Shown one piece after another: positions 11,734-22,900 of a stretch of 64,000 nucleotides of DNA. The DNA lies in contig NC_071354.1 in NCBI RefSeq assembly GCF_943734655.1, forward strand, positions 175,680,411 through 175,744,410, in the 5' to 3' direction. Numbering within the stretch: position 1 is the first letter of the stretch; each line of letters opens with the position of its first letter. The position numbers and the translations under genes are program-made. This DNA is from Sabethes cyaneus. Its lineage: Eukaryota; Arthropoda; Insecta; Diptera; Culicidae. The notes beneath the pieces are model-generated. The model was not told the origin of the DNA. It did no database searches and saw nothing but the letters and a program-made list of their open reading frames with translations.

Positions 11734-14664
11734 TCACTGTACAACTGGATAATTCGATCGCGATTTAGATCGCGTGACGATAGGACTCCGAAGACGTCGT
11801 AATCTGCGCTTTAAACGCGTGCGGTTGTTAGAAATTTCACCGTCCATGCCTCGAGCATTGGAAGCTTCTGCTTCTGTATCAGAAATTTCTCGTAGACGTT
11901 TACTGCGCTGCATTGGTATACTTATCGCCGTACTAGGTTTGTTCCTCTCCACCAATTTAAGTTGACTTCTGTGCGCGTTAACAGTTGATCTTGAAAGAGA
12001 TATTGAGAAAACATTAACAGAGATCCTTTTCACAAATTTAGCTTCGATCCATCTTTGACTGTCTGTTTTGTTAGGATTTTTGTACAATATTTTATCACCT
12101 AAAGTTAAATTAGAAAATGGATCGTTAACAGGCGCATCGTAAACTGGACCTAAATTTGTGGATTTGCTCTTATCATGAGGCTTTTCTAAAAAATACCTAA
12201 AATTACTCTTTGGATGTAGTAAGTCTAGCAGTATTTTGGGTTTGTAACTTAAAATTTTCTCCGAAGGTAAACCGTCCTTGGAAGTTGAGTAAGTATTACG
12301 GTAATTAATCAAAAAATATGTTATTCTATCTTCAATCGGTAATGATTTCGTCTGAGAGTCTAAAATAAACTTTTTAAATACCTCCTTTACTACCCTTACC
12401 ATTCGTTCTGCTTGTCCGTTACTATTAGGATTATAAGCAGGACTTTTCATAACCTGAATTCCCTGCCTTTCCATAAATGAAATAAAGATTCCTGAATTAA
12501 ACGGGGGTCCTCCGTCCGAGACTAATACGTCCGGAAGACCAAACCTTGCGAAAATCATTGTAAATTTCCTAATTACCTTGCTTGCATCAGTGCCATATAT
12601 CATCAAATCAATCTCAAGCCATTTGGAATAACTGTCAACCACAAGTAAAAAATGCTTATGGTCGAAATAAAAAAAATCCGCATGAATCCTGCTAAAAGGA
12701 CGTGTTGTAGGTATCCAAGAAGAAGGTGTGCACTTTCTTGGGTTTACAGTCGTTGTCATACAAACTTGACATTGTTTTACGAATTTCTCTATATCACCGT
12801 TAATCCCTAACCAAAACAAACATCGTCTGGCCATCTGCTTCATCTTCACGATGCCGCTATGATTGGCATGGAGAAGATTGAGAACACGATTGCGCATAGA
12901 AAATGGTATGAAAACTCTATCTTGGTATAACAAACACCCATTCAATAACTCTAAACCATCTTTTAAAGAATAAATAGTCTTCCAACGTTTATCAGGTTTA
13001 TCCGACCAACCATTTTCTATGAAATGCTTAATTTTCACAAGAAGCTCGTCATTCGTCGTCTCTTTAGCAATAGCTAAATAATCCAAAGGAATTTCATTAA
13101 AGAAATTAATGTTGTTTATTTCACAAAAATCTAAGCCTTTTGGAACAGGGTCGCTCAGGGGAAAACGGGAGCAAAAGTCTGCGTTTCCCATCTGAGATGC
13201 AGGTCTGTATTTTATATCAAATTGGTAAATAGATAATTCCATTGTGTACCTTTGCAATCTAGTTACACACAATTGATTTTTGCCCTCTTTTCCGAAAATC
13301 CCTAGTAACGGTTTATGGTCAGTAAATACAGTAAACTTCTGACCGAACAAATATTTATGAAATTTCTTTACCGTCGACACTAAAGCTAAGGCCTCAAGGT
13401 GTAAAATGGGATACGATTTTTGTGCATTGTTTAAGGAGAATGATGTGAAACTTATAGGTCGTTCTTTGCCATCAATGACATGGGCTAAAACTCCACCCAA
13501 GCCATAATTGCAAGCATCAGAAACGACTATTAACGGCTTTAAAGGATCGTAATATTCCAATAGATTTGCTTTCAGTAAAGACTCTTTGCTATCCTCAAAA
13601 CATTTTTGGCAACTATCGTCCCACACGAATTTAACATTCTTTTTCAATAGTCTATACAATGGAACTAGCTTGGTAGATAAGTGAGGGACAAATTTTCCAT
13701 AAAAATTAATTAACCCTAGATACGCTTTAAGTTCAGAAGTATTGTTTGGAGTTTTAGCTTCTTTAATTGTTTGTAATTTATCAGGTGAAGGTAAAATACC
13801 TTTGTCAGTTAATAAATAACCCAAATAAGGTAGTATATTTACAAAAAATTTGCATTTCATAAAATTAACTTTTATGTTTGCTTGATTCAACCTATCAAGA
13901 ACTAGCATCAGTTTTTCTTCACATTCCTTCCTTGATTTTCCTGCAATTAAAACGTCGTCAAGATAGCAACATACACAATCTAACCCTACCAAAATTTGAT
14001 CCATAATCTGCTGGAATATTGAGGCGCTAGAGGAGGCCCCCTGAGGTAACCTATTATAGGTATATAAACCTTTTATGGTATTTATTACCATAAACCTCCT
14101 GGAACGCTCTGAAAGTTTCAGCTGGGTATATGCTCCTGTCAGGTCAAGCGAACAGAATACTTTGCAACCTGCTAACGATGCAAAAATATCCTGAACAACG
14201 GGAAGTGGATAGGTATTGGGTATAATGACTTTATTAATAGAGACTTTACAGTCAATCACAAGCCTAATCTCACTATCTTTTTTGATGACAATAACAACCG
14301 GAGAAGCCCATTCGCTTACCTCGATTGGAGTTATGATTTGCTGTTTCTCTAATTGATCTAAGTGCATCAACACTTTTTGCTTCAATTTGTATGGTACATC
14401 GTATGCCTTCCTAAATATCGGTTGTTCATCTTTCATTTTCAAGTCTGCTTCGAAACCTACAATGGGTTTGGTTAAGTCTCTCTCGAATACGTTACGAAAA
14501 GTGGACTTAATCATACCTAAGTCTTTTCCGTCAGATTTGGTAATATCCACGTTGTTTACCGAAAAAGTTCCCCGGAACATACCTCTCCAGTTAGGATAAA
14601 AGGTATCTAGCCAATTCCTTCCAAACAGCGGTGTGAAAGAGTTTTTACCATCCAAAATTACCAA
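11734..14664 (-). CDS. pol: gypsy Pol: end of protease, RT, RNase H, integrase
   Basis: This 976-codon frame is open throughout. At the start FGRNWL marks the end of the protease. The RT lies at about residues 60-290, with SLDLTGAY near 170 and the catalytic YLDD near 234. RNase H follows with VVSDACNYG near 375 and TDHKPLLGIFG near 450. The integrase begins with an HHCC zinc finger (HANHSG ... CQVC, about 630-670), then the DDE core with IHADFF, LVSDGGPPFN and NGQAER (about 700-790). The C-terminus is basic. The listed start codon is TTG, and the frame is open upstream of it, so Pol is probably made as a Gag-Pol fusion through a change of frame in the short overlap with gag (14658-14664). 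There is no envelope gene. The first RT block reads VIDCKVSINK, a little unlike the usual form, but the catalytic residues are present. Confidence 0.93.
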   Translation of the reverse strand: MVILDGKNSFTPLFGRNWLDTFYPNWRGMFRGTFSVNNVDITKSDGKDLGMIKSTFRNVFERDLTKPIVGFEADLKMKDEQPIFRKAYDVPYKLKQKVLMHLDQLEKQQIITPIEVSEWASPVVIVIKKDSEIRLVIDCKVSINKVIIPNTYPLPVVQDIFASLAGCKVFCSLDLTGAYTQLKLSERSRRFMVINTIKGLYTYNRLPQGASSSASIFQQIMDQILVGLDCVCCYLDDVLIAGKSRKECEEKLMLVLDRLNQANIKVNFMKCKFFVNILPYLGYLLTDKGILPSPDKLQTIKEAKTPNNTSELKAYLGLINFYGKFVPHLSTKLVPLYRLLKKNVKFVWDDSCQKCFEDSKESLLKANLLEYYDPLKPLIVVSDACNYGLGGVLAHVIDGKERPISFTSFSLNNAQKSYPILHLEALALVSTVKKFHKYLFGQKFTVFTDHKPLLGIFGKEGKNQLCVTRLQRYTMELSIYQFDIKYRPASQMGNADFCSRFPLSDPVPKGLDFCEINNINFFNEIPLDYLAIAKETTNDELLVKIKHFIENGWSDKPDKRWKTIYSLKDGLELLNGCLLYQDRVFIPFSMRNRVLNLLHANHSGIVKMKQMARRCLFWLGINGDIEKFVKQCQVCMTTTVNPRKCTPSSWIPTTRPFSRIHADFFYFDHKHFLLVVDSYSKWLEIDLMIYGTDASKVIRKFTMIFARFGLPDVLVSDGGPPFNSGIFISFMERQGIQVMKSPAYNPNSNGQAERMVRVVKEVFKKFILDSQTKSLPIEDRITYFLINYRNTYSTSKDGLPSEKILSYKPKILLDLLHPKSNFRYFLEKPHDKSKSTNLGPVYDAPVNDPFSNLTLGDKILYKNPNKTDSQRWIEAKFVKRISVNVFSISLSRSTVNAHRSQLKLVERNKPSTAISIPMQRSKRLREISDTEAEASNARGMDGEISNNRTRLKRRLRRLRSPIVTRSKSRSNYPVVQ

Positions 14665-15818
14665 CGATGTATTTTCTTCCCAAAAATATTCAATGGTTCA
14701 CCGTTCACTACCACAAGTTTGCTTTGATAGTTCGAAACAGGTAACTTAGAGAATAGGGCTAAGTAAGTAGATTTGCTAATAACAGTAACTGTCGCACCAC
14801 AATCAATTTCCATCCTAAGACTTACATTGTTAACCAAAGCGTTTACTAGGCATGGCTCACTGACATGATTGATGGCTGAAATCATCATGCAAGGATAAAC
14901 TTCATCTTCTTCGCGATCACTAATTTGTAGCCTCTTAAAATCATAAGTTTCAAGGGAATCATTTATCTGTTCAACAAAATTTACCGACTTGCGATCTCTC
15001 ATGAGCCAGCAATTTTTCTTTAAATGACCTCTTTTCTTACACCAATTGCAAATTAAGCGAAAATGATTATTTCTGGACTGAGGATTTGAATCATTATTTT
15101 TGCGAGAAAAACTATTGTTACTAGCGCGATTCCTCTCCGAATGTCGGTTGAAAGTATATTTCCTATTACCACTGCGACTACGACTCCGACTTCGATCCCG
15201 AAACCTGACATACGGTCTGCATCGTTGACCGCCGTTATTGCGATACTCAGTCGATCTGCCGCCCAATCTATGCCTCACAGACAAAACTCGCCCAGCATCA
15301 TCGCCTAGAAATCTTGCTCTCATATTAGCCAATTCGGTTCTCACTACCACTTGTTCAACCTCTTCCAACGTTAAGCCATCTTTCATAAGTAATTTTTTTT
15401 TTAACTCTTCATTACGCAAACCTAATATAATTCTATCTTTTATCGCCTCTGTTTTATGTTCCCCAAAGCCACAATTTTCACCAAGAAGCTTAATAGCAAG
15501 GATATAGTTTTCCGCCGATTCCTCGATGCCCTGATCTCTATTGTGAAACTTATATCGATACATCATATTTGGCTCCGTCTTATCAAAACGCTCTTTGAGC
15601 CGGTTGACCATTTCATCATAGCTGATTGTGTTTAAATCTTGCCCGGGATAAAGCAATTTAAGTTCATCGAATACCACTGTTCCACTAAGAGTAATGAACA
15701 AACTACGTTTCCTTTCTTCTGGCACATTGTTTAATTGATAAAGAAAACCTAAACGCTCTAAATAGCTACTGAAGCTTGATCCTCTGATATAGTGATCAAC
15801 AGACCCAATCAAAGACAT
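14658..15818 (-). CDS. gag: gypsy Gag with start of protease
   Basis: This 386-codon frame starts at an ATG. The first 170 residues look like a gypsy capsid region (RLKERFDKTEPN, ILGLRNEELKKKLL). An arginine/serine-rich basic stretch follows at about 195-235, then one CCHC zinc knuckle, CNWCKKRGHLKKNC, at about residues 257-270. Near residue 339 the protease active site reads DCGA, where aspartic proteases of this family normally have DTGA or DSGA. The frame ends inside the protease domain, and the rest of that domain is in the pol frame two bases offset (equivalent to -1). Either the protease is completed by programmed frameshifting or a small deletion broke one long frame. I saw no textbook slippery heptamer at the junction. 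Confidence 0.88.
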   Translation of the reverse strand: MSLIGSVDHYIRGSSFSSYLERLGFLYQLNNVPEERKRSLFITLSGTVVFDELKLLYPGQDLNTISYDEMVNRLKERFDKTEPNMMYRYKFHNRDQGIEESAENYILAIKLLGENCGFGEHKTEAIKDRIILGLRNEELKKKLLMKDGLTLEEVEQVVVRTELANMRARFLGDDAGRVLSVRHRLGGRSTEYRNNGGQRCRPYVRFRDRSRSRSRSGNRKYTFNRHSERNRASNNSFSRKNNDSNPQSRNNHFRLICNWCKKRGHLKKNCWLMRDRKSVNFVEQINDSLETYDFKRLQISDREEDEVYPCMMISAINHVSEPCLVNALVNNVSLRMEIDCGATVTVISKSTYLALFSKLPVSNYQSKLVVVNGEPLNIFGKKIHRW

Positions 15819-16474
15819 TTTATAGCGAAATATTAACTTATGTGAGAGGTGAAAAGGAAAAAAAACAATTAATAAAATTGGAACGACTTACGTGACCTTG
15901 ATTGCTTACTGTTCTGTGCTGTTGGCTCTTTCCTTTGGCGAATATTGATAGCAACCTGCTGCCTCTCCAACTGCTGCTTATCCAACGAAAACGAATGCCA
16001 AAAATGCTGGTGAGCGATTTCACCTCCTTTGCGGATTCACTATATCGGCTTATAGAATTATATTGTACTTGGCGATGGCGTTAAAAAAAAATCTTGCCGC
16101 GTGTCACTGTAATTATCTGCTCTTCTAAAATCTTCACTGCGTTTTTACCAGATTTCACTATTTTTTTTTTTTACTAGCTTTCACTCGGAATTATTGGCCA
16201 CCGGAATTACATATAGCTACTCAGCACGCTACCTTTCGCACTGTGAATAAATTTCACGCGATTATTTTTGATTTTCGGTATTACTCAAGTAGCGAATTAA
16301 CTTTCGGGGTGAGATCGAACTAAATGATGACTATTAAACCTTTAAAAGCGACTATACAAAGCTTAGTCAACCCACGCTTTAGTACAAAATGGATTTTACT
16401 TAACAAAGGTTAATAACTGTTTAAACAAAGCGCAATTATCAATCCCTATTGTATTATTGAATAAAAACGCTTTG
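15819..16474 (-). other. gypsy 5' leader, inner part
   Basis: This is non-coding DNA between the gag start and the point where BEL inserted. It is AT-rich with runs of A and T (15857-15866, 16083-16090, 16160-16171). The rest of the leader is at 25917-26087. Confidence 0.7.
16470..16474. repeat. BEL target site duplication, left (CTTTG)
   Basis: CTTTG directly before the 5' LTR is repeated at 25912-25916 directly after the 3' LTR. Five bases is usual for BEL/Pao. Confidence 0.9.
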
Positions 16475-16868
16475 TGTTGAGACTTAGAAGTAAAATCGAC
16501 CGCACTGGCGGTAGAATTGCATCCTGTAGCAGATTGGTGCTAACGGGCGTACATTTAGACCAGTTTTGCAGCCCTTCTGGCAACCCGTCAGCCGCATAAT
16601 AATTTCAGTAGCGATCGGACGATAGTCAGTCCAGATCGAGCCAGTAACAAGAGTAAACGCAAAACTTGCGTATTCGTTATCCTGCTATCAAATATACTTA
16701 CCACTCTGCAATACTTACCTGTGAAGTTGGTTATTAGTTGGACCCGTTTAGCCTGAAATAAATCTCTAAGTTATATTGCCTAATACGGTGACTTCAGTGA
16801 TATTCTATAACAGTGAAAATTCCGATCCACTACCATCCTCTTTGGTGGTTATTATCCAGCAGCCGCCG

Positions 16869-19172
16869 CACAGTGGGACGGCTTCAAAAATAGTGAGACA
16901 TAAGCAATAGCATCGAAACCTTAAGACATAGCATAATAGTTGCTTCAGAGAAGTTTCTTCATTTATAAAGCACTTTCTAGCGGTGAAAAAATATTCGGAC
17001 ATTAGGGTGTCCCTAATCAGATACAAAAAATATTTTCTCTATTTTAGGTCAGAAATGATTGTTACCTACAAAAAAGTTGTAGCTAAACTATTTTTGAGAA
17101 ACTTTGTTGAATACTGAAGATTTCTATCTCTTACATGAAAGAAGTTATAGAGCCAAACTCTTAGGGACACCCTTCTAAACAGTTTTTACGATCTAGCTCT
17201 TTAATAACGCTTCGTATGCATTTCAAATGTTCTAAAAAATTATTAATCACATTAAATTGCATATTTTCGTCGAAGACAGTAGAACTCTATCTTTTTCCTT
17301 TTAGCAGCTGTCACTGGTTTTTTAATTTTTACATGTAATCTTTAAGGGGGTGTAACTCGGGGGAGAGCAGCTATGAGCAGCTCATCTCACTTATTTTTTG
17401 TGAATCAATGTATGCTGTATCCTATCATGTACAACTTAGGGCGGAACACTGTGGAACATCTGAGAAAAGTTACCATGAAGGCAACCGTTTCTAAAGCTGA
17501 AAACTATGGAAACCATAGTTTTGTACCGCTTTCGCATGTTCTCAGAATTAAATCAGCAAATTTTTTAATGGTAATTTGGTGACCAGACACAAAACCTGTC
17601 AAGGCTTTAGTCAATTGTTTTTTTTGGCGAAAAACTAGTGATCGTCAAAATATATAACCTACAGCAAAATGTGTAACCTACCAGCGCACACCGGATTTTA
17701 ATCCATTAGGCAGCAATCGTTCTTCCATTACTGTTTTACCTGACTCACTGCGAATATGCGTATTATTGAAATAAAACGTAACCATACGTTTTATTCGTTT
17801 ATAACGCATATGCAGTTAATATCGATAACAAACGATTTTTTATAAGTTGTGCTTTTGTTATTGCATTTAATTTGTAAAAAGTTGCATAAATAACAATTCA
17901 GTTTCACAATACAATTATTGCGTACTATTGGCACATGAAATATAACGTTTAAGTACGTTATTTTTAGTGATCAAAATTAACGATATTTTCGATACAAGGG
18001 CGATATTTTTCGAAACCTTTCGAACCAACACGATCCCGCGAATACAACGCATTTCGCAGTGAGTCAGGTAACACAGTAGTACTTTGTCGAAAAAATTGTC
18101 GAAATAAGGACATAAAAAGGTTTTGGGAACCTAGAGCAAGAATGTGTGCACGGTATGAATGTTTGATTTAACATAGTTTTTTTAATGCGCTTTTCATTCT
18201 CAATAAGGAAGCCACAAATCAAGATATTTTTAACACACTTACGGTATGCTCCAATCCGTTGATATCTTCCATACAGAGAGTCTGTAAAAAACTATGCCGT
18301 TCAGTGAAACTGCACTGAACCTGCTAAAAAAAACCAGTTCTTTCAATCAATACCATAAATGAAGATAAACAAGAAGAGTAAGGTGAAAATAAAAATACAA
18401 AAAAAAGAACAAAAAAATACTAATATTACAAAACTTAACTACAACACATTCATCGACTTATATAAAACGCTATTTAACTGCAATATATTGATTGTTTTGC
18501 TTTGCGGAAACAGAACAAAACTATGGTTTCCATAGTTTTCAGCTTTAAAAACGGTTACCTTCATGGTAACTTTTCTCAGATGTTCCACAGTGTTCCGCCC
18601 TAAGTTGTACATGATAGGATACAGCATAAATTGATTCACAAAAAATGAGTGAGATGAGCTGCTCATAGCTGCTCTCCCCCGAGTTACACCCCGTTAAAGA
18701 TTACATGTAAAAATTAAAAAAAACCAGTGACAGCTGCTAAAGGGAAAAAGATAGAGCTCTACTGTCTTCGACGAAAATATGCAATTTAATATAATTAACA
18801 ATTTCTTAGAACATTTGAAAAGCATACGAAGCGTTATTAAAGAGCTAGATCGTAAAAACTGTTTAAAATGGTGTCCCTAAGAGTTTAGCTCTATAACTTC
18901 TTTCATGTAAGAGATAGAAATCTTCAGTATTCAACAAAGTTTCTCAAAAATAGTTTAGCTACAACTTTTCTGTAGGTAGCAATCATTTCTGACTTAAAAT
19001 AGAGAAAATATTTTTTGTATCTGATTAGGGACACCCTAATGTCCGAATATTTTTTCACCACTAGAAAGTGCTTTTTGAATGAAGAAAGTTTTCTGAAGTA
19101 ACTATTATGCTATGTCTTAAGGTTTCGATGCTATTACTTATGTCTCACTATTTTTGAAGCCGTCCCACTGTG
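16869..19172. mobile_element. Transib-like foldback transposon, non-autonomous
   Basis: The 2,304-bp insertion begins CACAGTGGGACGGCTTCAAA and ends with its reverse complement. It is flanked by the 5-bp duplication CGCCG (16864-16868 and 19173-19177). Its arms are long, about 16869-17535 and 18502-19172, roughly 670 bases each, with a loop of almost 1 kb. Five-base GC-rich duplications and termini resembling the recombination-signal heptamer CACAGTG are established hallmarks of Transib transposons, relatives of RAG1. No transposase is encoded: the two mirror-image open frames in the arms (near 17373-17582 and 18439-18666) are the same sequence read from each arm. The family call is an inference from termini and duplication. 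Foldback structure and insertion into the LTR are seen directly. Confidence 0.75.
17729..18078. repeat. Inverted-repeat unit inside the foldback loop
   Basis: The left end TACTGTTTTACCTGACTCAC is mirrored at the right end as gtgagtcaggtaacacagta. About 26 bases pair with two differences. The 350-bp unit is AT-rich inside. I found no clear target duplication, so it may be a further MITE insertion or an original part of the loop. Confidence 0.55.
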
Positions 19173-19272
19173 CGCCGGCTGTCGTCGTTCCCGCCTGCTA
19201 TACACGCTTGCTGCCGGCTGTCGTCGTTTCCTTTTTTCCTTCAAAATACACAACGTAGGGCAAGCGCCAACA

Positions 19273-19933
19273 CAATTTTGGTGCCGTGACCAGGATTGAC
19301 TGGTTACTTGCTGTTTGGCGCATCCAGTAGCTGTTTAATTTTTCTACAAGGCTCGATTTATCGGGCGTAAGTGGATCGGAACTGTTCCTGATTGTTCTGC
19401 TGGCATCGGCTGGCACTCATCGCTATTGTTCCTGTTGCAAAGTTCTATTGTTCCTGATATAAAGTGCTATTGTTCCCGCCACGAGGCATCATTGTTCCTG
19501 CTACAAAGTGCTATTGTACTACGAATCTCCATTGTTCATAATACAAAGTGACGCTTTCATCGATCTGGACAACAATAGGACTACAATACGACAATTATCT
19601 TGCTGTGGCGTCACAAGCTGTGGGAATTAACGCTTTTCTACCTGCTACGACAAATTCGGAGGATTTTTCGGAATTTTCAACGAGCTGTAGTTCCAGTTTC
19701 ATTGTGCTGTGGAATTTCTTGGCTTTTCTGCATCCTGCTATTCGAACCGGTGAATCCGGTATTCATATTTGTTCCTGTTGGCTGAAATTTATACAAGGCA
19801 TAATTAGCCTTGGCAAAGGTGAGCACCTTTCCAAGCATTTTTCTACCCTTTTGTGGGTCTACTTGTGGTCTTTCGTTCTACAGGTCGTTCGGCTGTTTCA
19901 TATCCAGTTTAATTCATCGTGCCGCTTATCAAC
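19273..19933 (+). other. BEL leader with primer site and degenerate tandem repeat
   Basis: The sequence TGGTGCCGTGACCAGGATT at 19279-19297, six bases past the LTR, is in the position of a tRNA primer site. From about 19415 to 19552 a unit of roughly 20-30 bases (gctattgttcctg...tacaaagt) recurs about six times with variation. The leader ends at the likely gag-pol start at 19934. Confidence 0.65.
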
Positions 19934-22900
19934 ATGGCGGATCAACAACTAGAAAGGCAGCTGCGTTCCCGGAGATCTACGCTGCTAGCATCGCTGGGTC
20001 GGGCAGAGGCCTTTGATGCTGATTTCGACGTTCAACGGGACCAAACGCAGGTAACATTAAGGTTACAATACCTTTCCGGAATATGGGATAACTTAGAGGC
20101 CGTGCAGGCTCAATTAGAGGACATTGAAGCCAGTCCAGAGGGTCAAGCGGAGCATGCAGCGGCACGTGCCGATTTTGAATCCCGTCTCTTCGCAATAAAA
20201 GCCAGTCTAATTTCGAAATTGCCTTCTGTTCCTGCAAATCAGAGCTCTCAGCCTTCTCGGTCTTCCTCCACTCTCTCGGGCATCAAGTTGCCAACAATTT
20301 CTCTTCCGGAATTCGATGGTGATTATAAGCAATGGCTTGCTTTTCACGACACTTTCCTAGCGTTGATACATTCAAACAGTGAAGTTCCGGATATTCAAAA
20401 GTTTCATTACCTGCGAGCAGCTGTGAAGGGAGAAGCTGCTAAATTGATCGAATCGATTGGAATTAGCTCTGCCAACTACGCTTTGGCCTGGCAGACATTA
20501 GAAGGGCGTTATTCCAACGATTATTTACTTAGAAAACGGCATCTGCAGGCACTCTTCGACATTCCGTGCATGAATAAGGAGTCCGCTACAACGTTACATG
20601 GGTTAGTAGACGAGTTCGAGCGGTACGTTAAAATTCTTCATCAACTGGGCGAGCCAACCGGTTCGTGGGGTACTATCTTGGAGCATCTTCTGTGTACCCG
20701 CCTGCATGACAGCACTCTTCGAGAATGGGAAAACCATGCCTCGACTGTAGAGAATCCTGATTACACCTGCTTAATCGATTTCCTCCAAAGAAGGACCAGA
20801 GTTTTGGATTCAATATCAGTGAATCATAACCACGCTTCCAATCCTGCTTCTGTTATGCCAGCTAACACATCAAAGCGACCCTTTCACTCGCAATATCGTT
20901 TGTCTTCCTACTCTTCTACAGCAAATTCAGTAGGATCCAAACCCACAGAAAGATGTGGTGTTTGCGGTCAACCGCACATGGCGATAAAATGCCCAAAGTT
21001 CAACCAGCTTACGTTTGGAGAACGTCAGCAACTCGTTCAATCCAAGCGACTTTGTCATAATTGTTTGAAAACTGGCCACATGGTTCGCAATTGTTTATCC
21101 AACTCCAGTTGTCATAAATGCAATCGTCGTCATCATACTCTACTGCATTCTACGCAAGGTGACGGATCACGAAGGACCATCGAAGCAACTGCTTCAAGTT
21201 CTACTCTACCGGAGAATTCGCAGCCTGACGAACTTACTGCAGCAACCGCGTCGGCCCAGTCTTCAGTTCCAGCTACCGAAAATGTTCCAGAAGTGGAAGT
21301 CAGCTCCGCTGTCCAGCATCCAAGAGAGAATGTTTTCCTGCTCACTGTGATCGTGAAGGTAATCGACGCCTTCGGACATACGCATCTGGCTCGCGCTCTG
21401 TTGGACAGCGCATCGCAGCCAAATCTCATCACAGATCGAATGGCTCAAATTCTTCGCTTAAGAAGGGATCGTGTTAATGTTACCGTACAGGGAGCCGGTA
21501 AACTTTGTAAGCCGGTACGGGAATCAGTGTTTGCCCAAATCCATTCTAGACGGGATGATTTTTCTTGCGGTGTAAGTTTCCTAGTAATGGATAAGGTAAC
21601 GGCAAATCTTCCTTCTCAGGATATATCTACAACTGGATGGAAAATTCCCAAGGGATTGTTCCTAGCAGATCCATCGTTCAACAAGAGTCAACCAATCGAT
21701 ATGGTATTAGGGGCCAGACATTTCTATTCGTTCTTTCCCAGTTCTGCGCGTATTCAGTTGGACAAAAATCTACCGCTTTTAGTAGACAGCGTCTTCGGAT
21801 GGACTATTGTTGGCTCTGCAAGTCCTGTTCTTTCTTCACCAGTTTCTTCTTCGGCAATCTGCAATACCGTATTAGTTTCGAATATCTCTCTGGAAGACAG
21901 CATCGAACGTTTTTGGAAAACCGAAGAACTTACCACTGAAGGCAACTACTCGGTTGAGGAGACGCAATGTGAAACCCTGTACCAGGCTACTGTTTCCCGA
22001 AATCCTGAAGGACGCTATTTTGTACGCTACCCCAAGAAGCCTGATTTCGAATCAATGTTAGGTGAGTCAAAATCTGCTGCTATGAAACGATTTGAATTAC
22101 TTGAAAGACGGCTGCAGCGAAACCCACTACTTAAAGATGATTATCACCAGTTCATGCGAGAGTATCTCTCCCTTGGCCATATGCAGTTGGTCAAAGAGGA
22201 CGAAGAACACAACTCTCGAGCCTATTATTTACCTCACCACCCCGTAATTAAGGAAGCAAGTTCGACAACCAAGGTTCGAGTCGTTTTCGACGGCTCTGCA
22301 AAAACTTCTACCGGTTTCTCGCTCAATGAAGCTCTTTGCGTAGGCCCCGTGGTGCAGGACGATCTTCTTACTATCATCTTACGGTTTCGCACATTCCCAG
22401 TTGCTCTAGTCGGAGATATTGCTAAAATGTACAGACAAGTACTCGTTCATCCGGAAGATACCCGGTTGCAGCGCATTTTATGGCGCTTTTCATCAGAATC
22501 ACCTGTACAAACCTACGAATTGCTAACTGTAACTTATGGTTTAGCTCCTTCATCATTCCTTGCGACCCGTACTCTCCAGCAGCTAGCGACAGACGAAGGT
22601 GAACCATATCAGACCGGTGCACAGGCTCTTAAGAAATGTTTTTATGTCGACGATTTCATCGGTGGGGCACAAACAGTCGAAGAAGCCATCCAGTTGCGAA
22701 ACGAACTTACCGAGCTGTTAACAAAGGGCGGAATGGAACTTCGAAAATGGACCTCTAATCAACTGGAAGTCTTACAGGGACTATCCCAGGAGCAAATTGG
22801 TACGAAATCTACACTGCGATTTAGCCCGAATGAAACCGTTAAGGCACTTGGAATTGCGTGGGAGCCTGAAATCGACTGTCTTCGTTTTGACTCACAAATT

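Larger units (their letters stand above)
16475..19272 (+). repeat. BEL 5' LTR, split by a foldback element
   Basis: The first 394 bases (16475-16868) and last 100 bases (19173-19272) correspond to the 489-bp 3' LTR plus a duplicated CGCCG. A 2,304-bp element separates them. The join in the uninterrupted LTR, agccgccggctg, confirms the empty site. Confidence 0.93.

Noticed and set aside
14650..14700. Slippery heptamer for a -1 frameshift between gypsy gag and pol
   Set aside because: The runs of T and A at the overlap do not fit the X-XXY-YYZ pattern in the gag frame, so no site is claimed.
17373..18666. Two similar peptides of about 70 codons, one on each strand
   Set aside because: They are mirror images produced by the foldback arms, not two genes.
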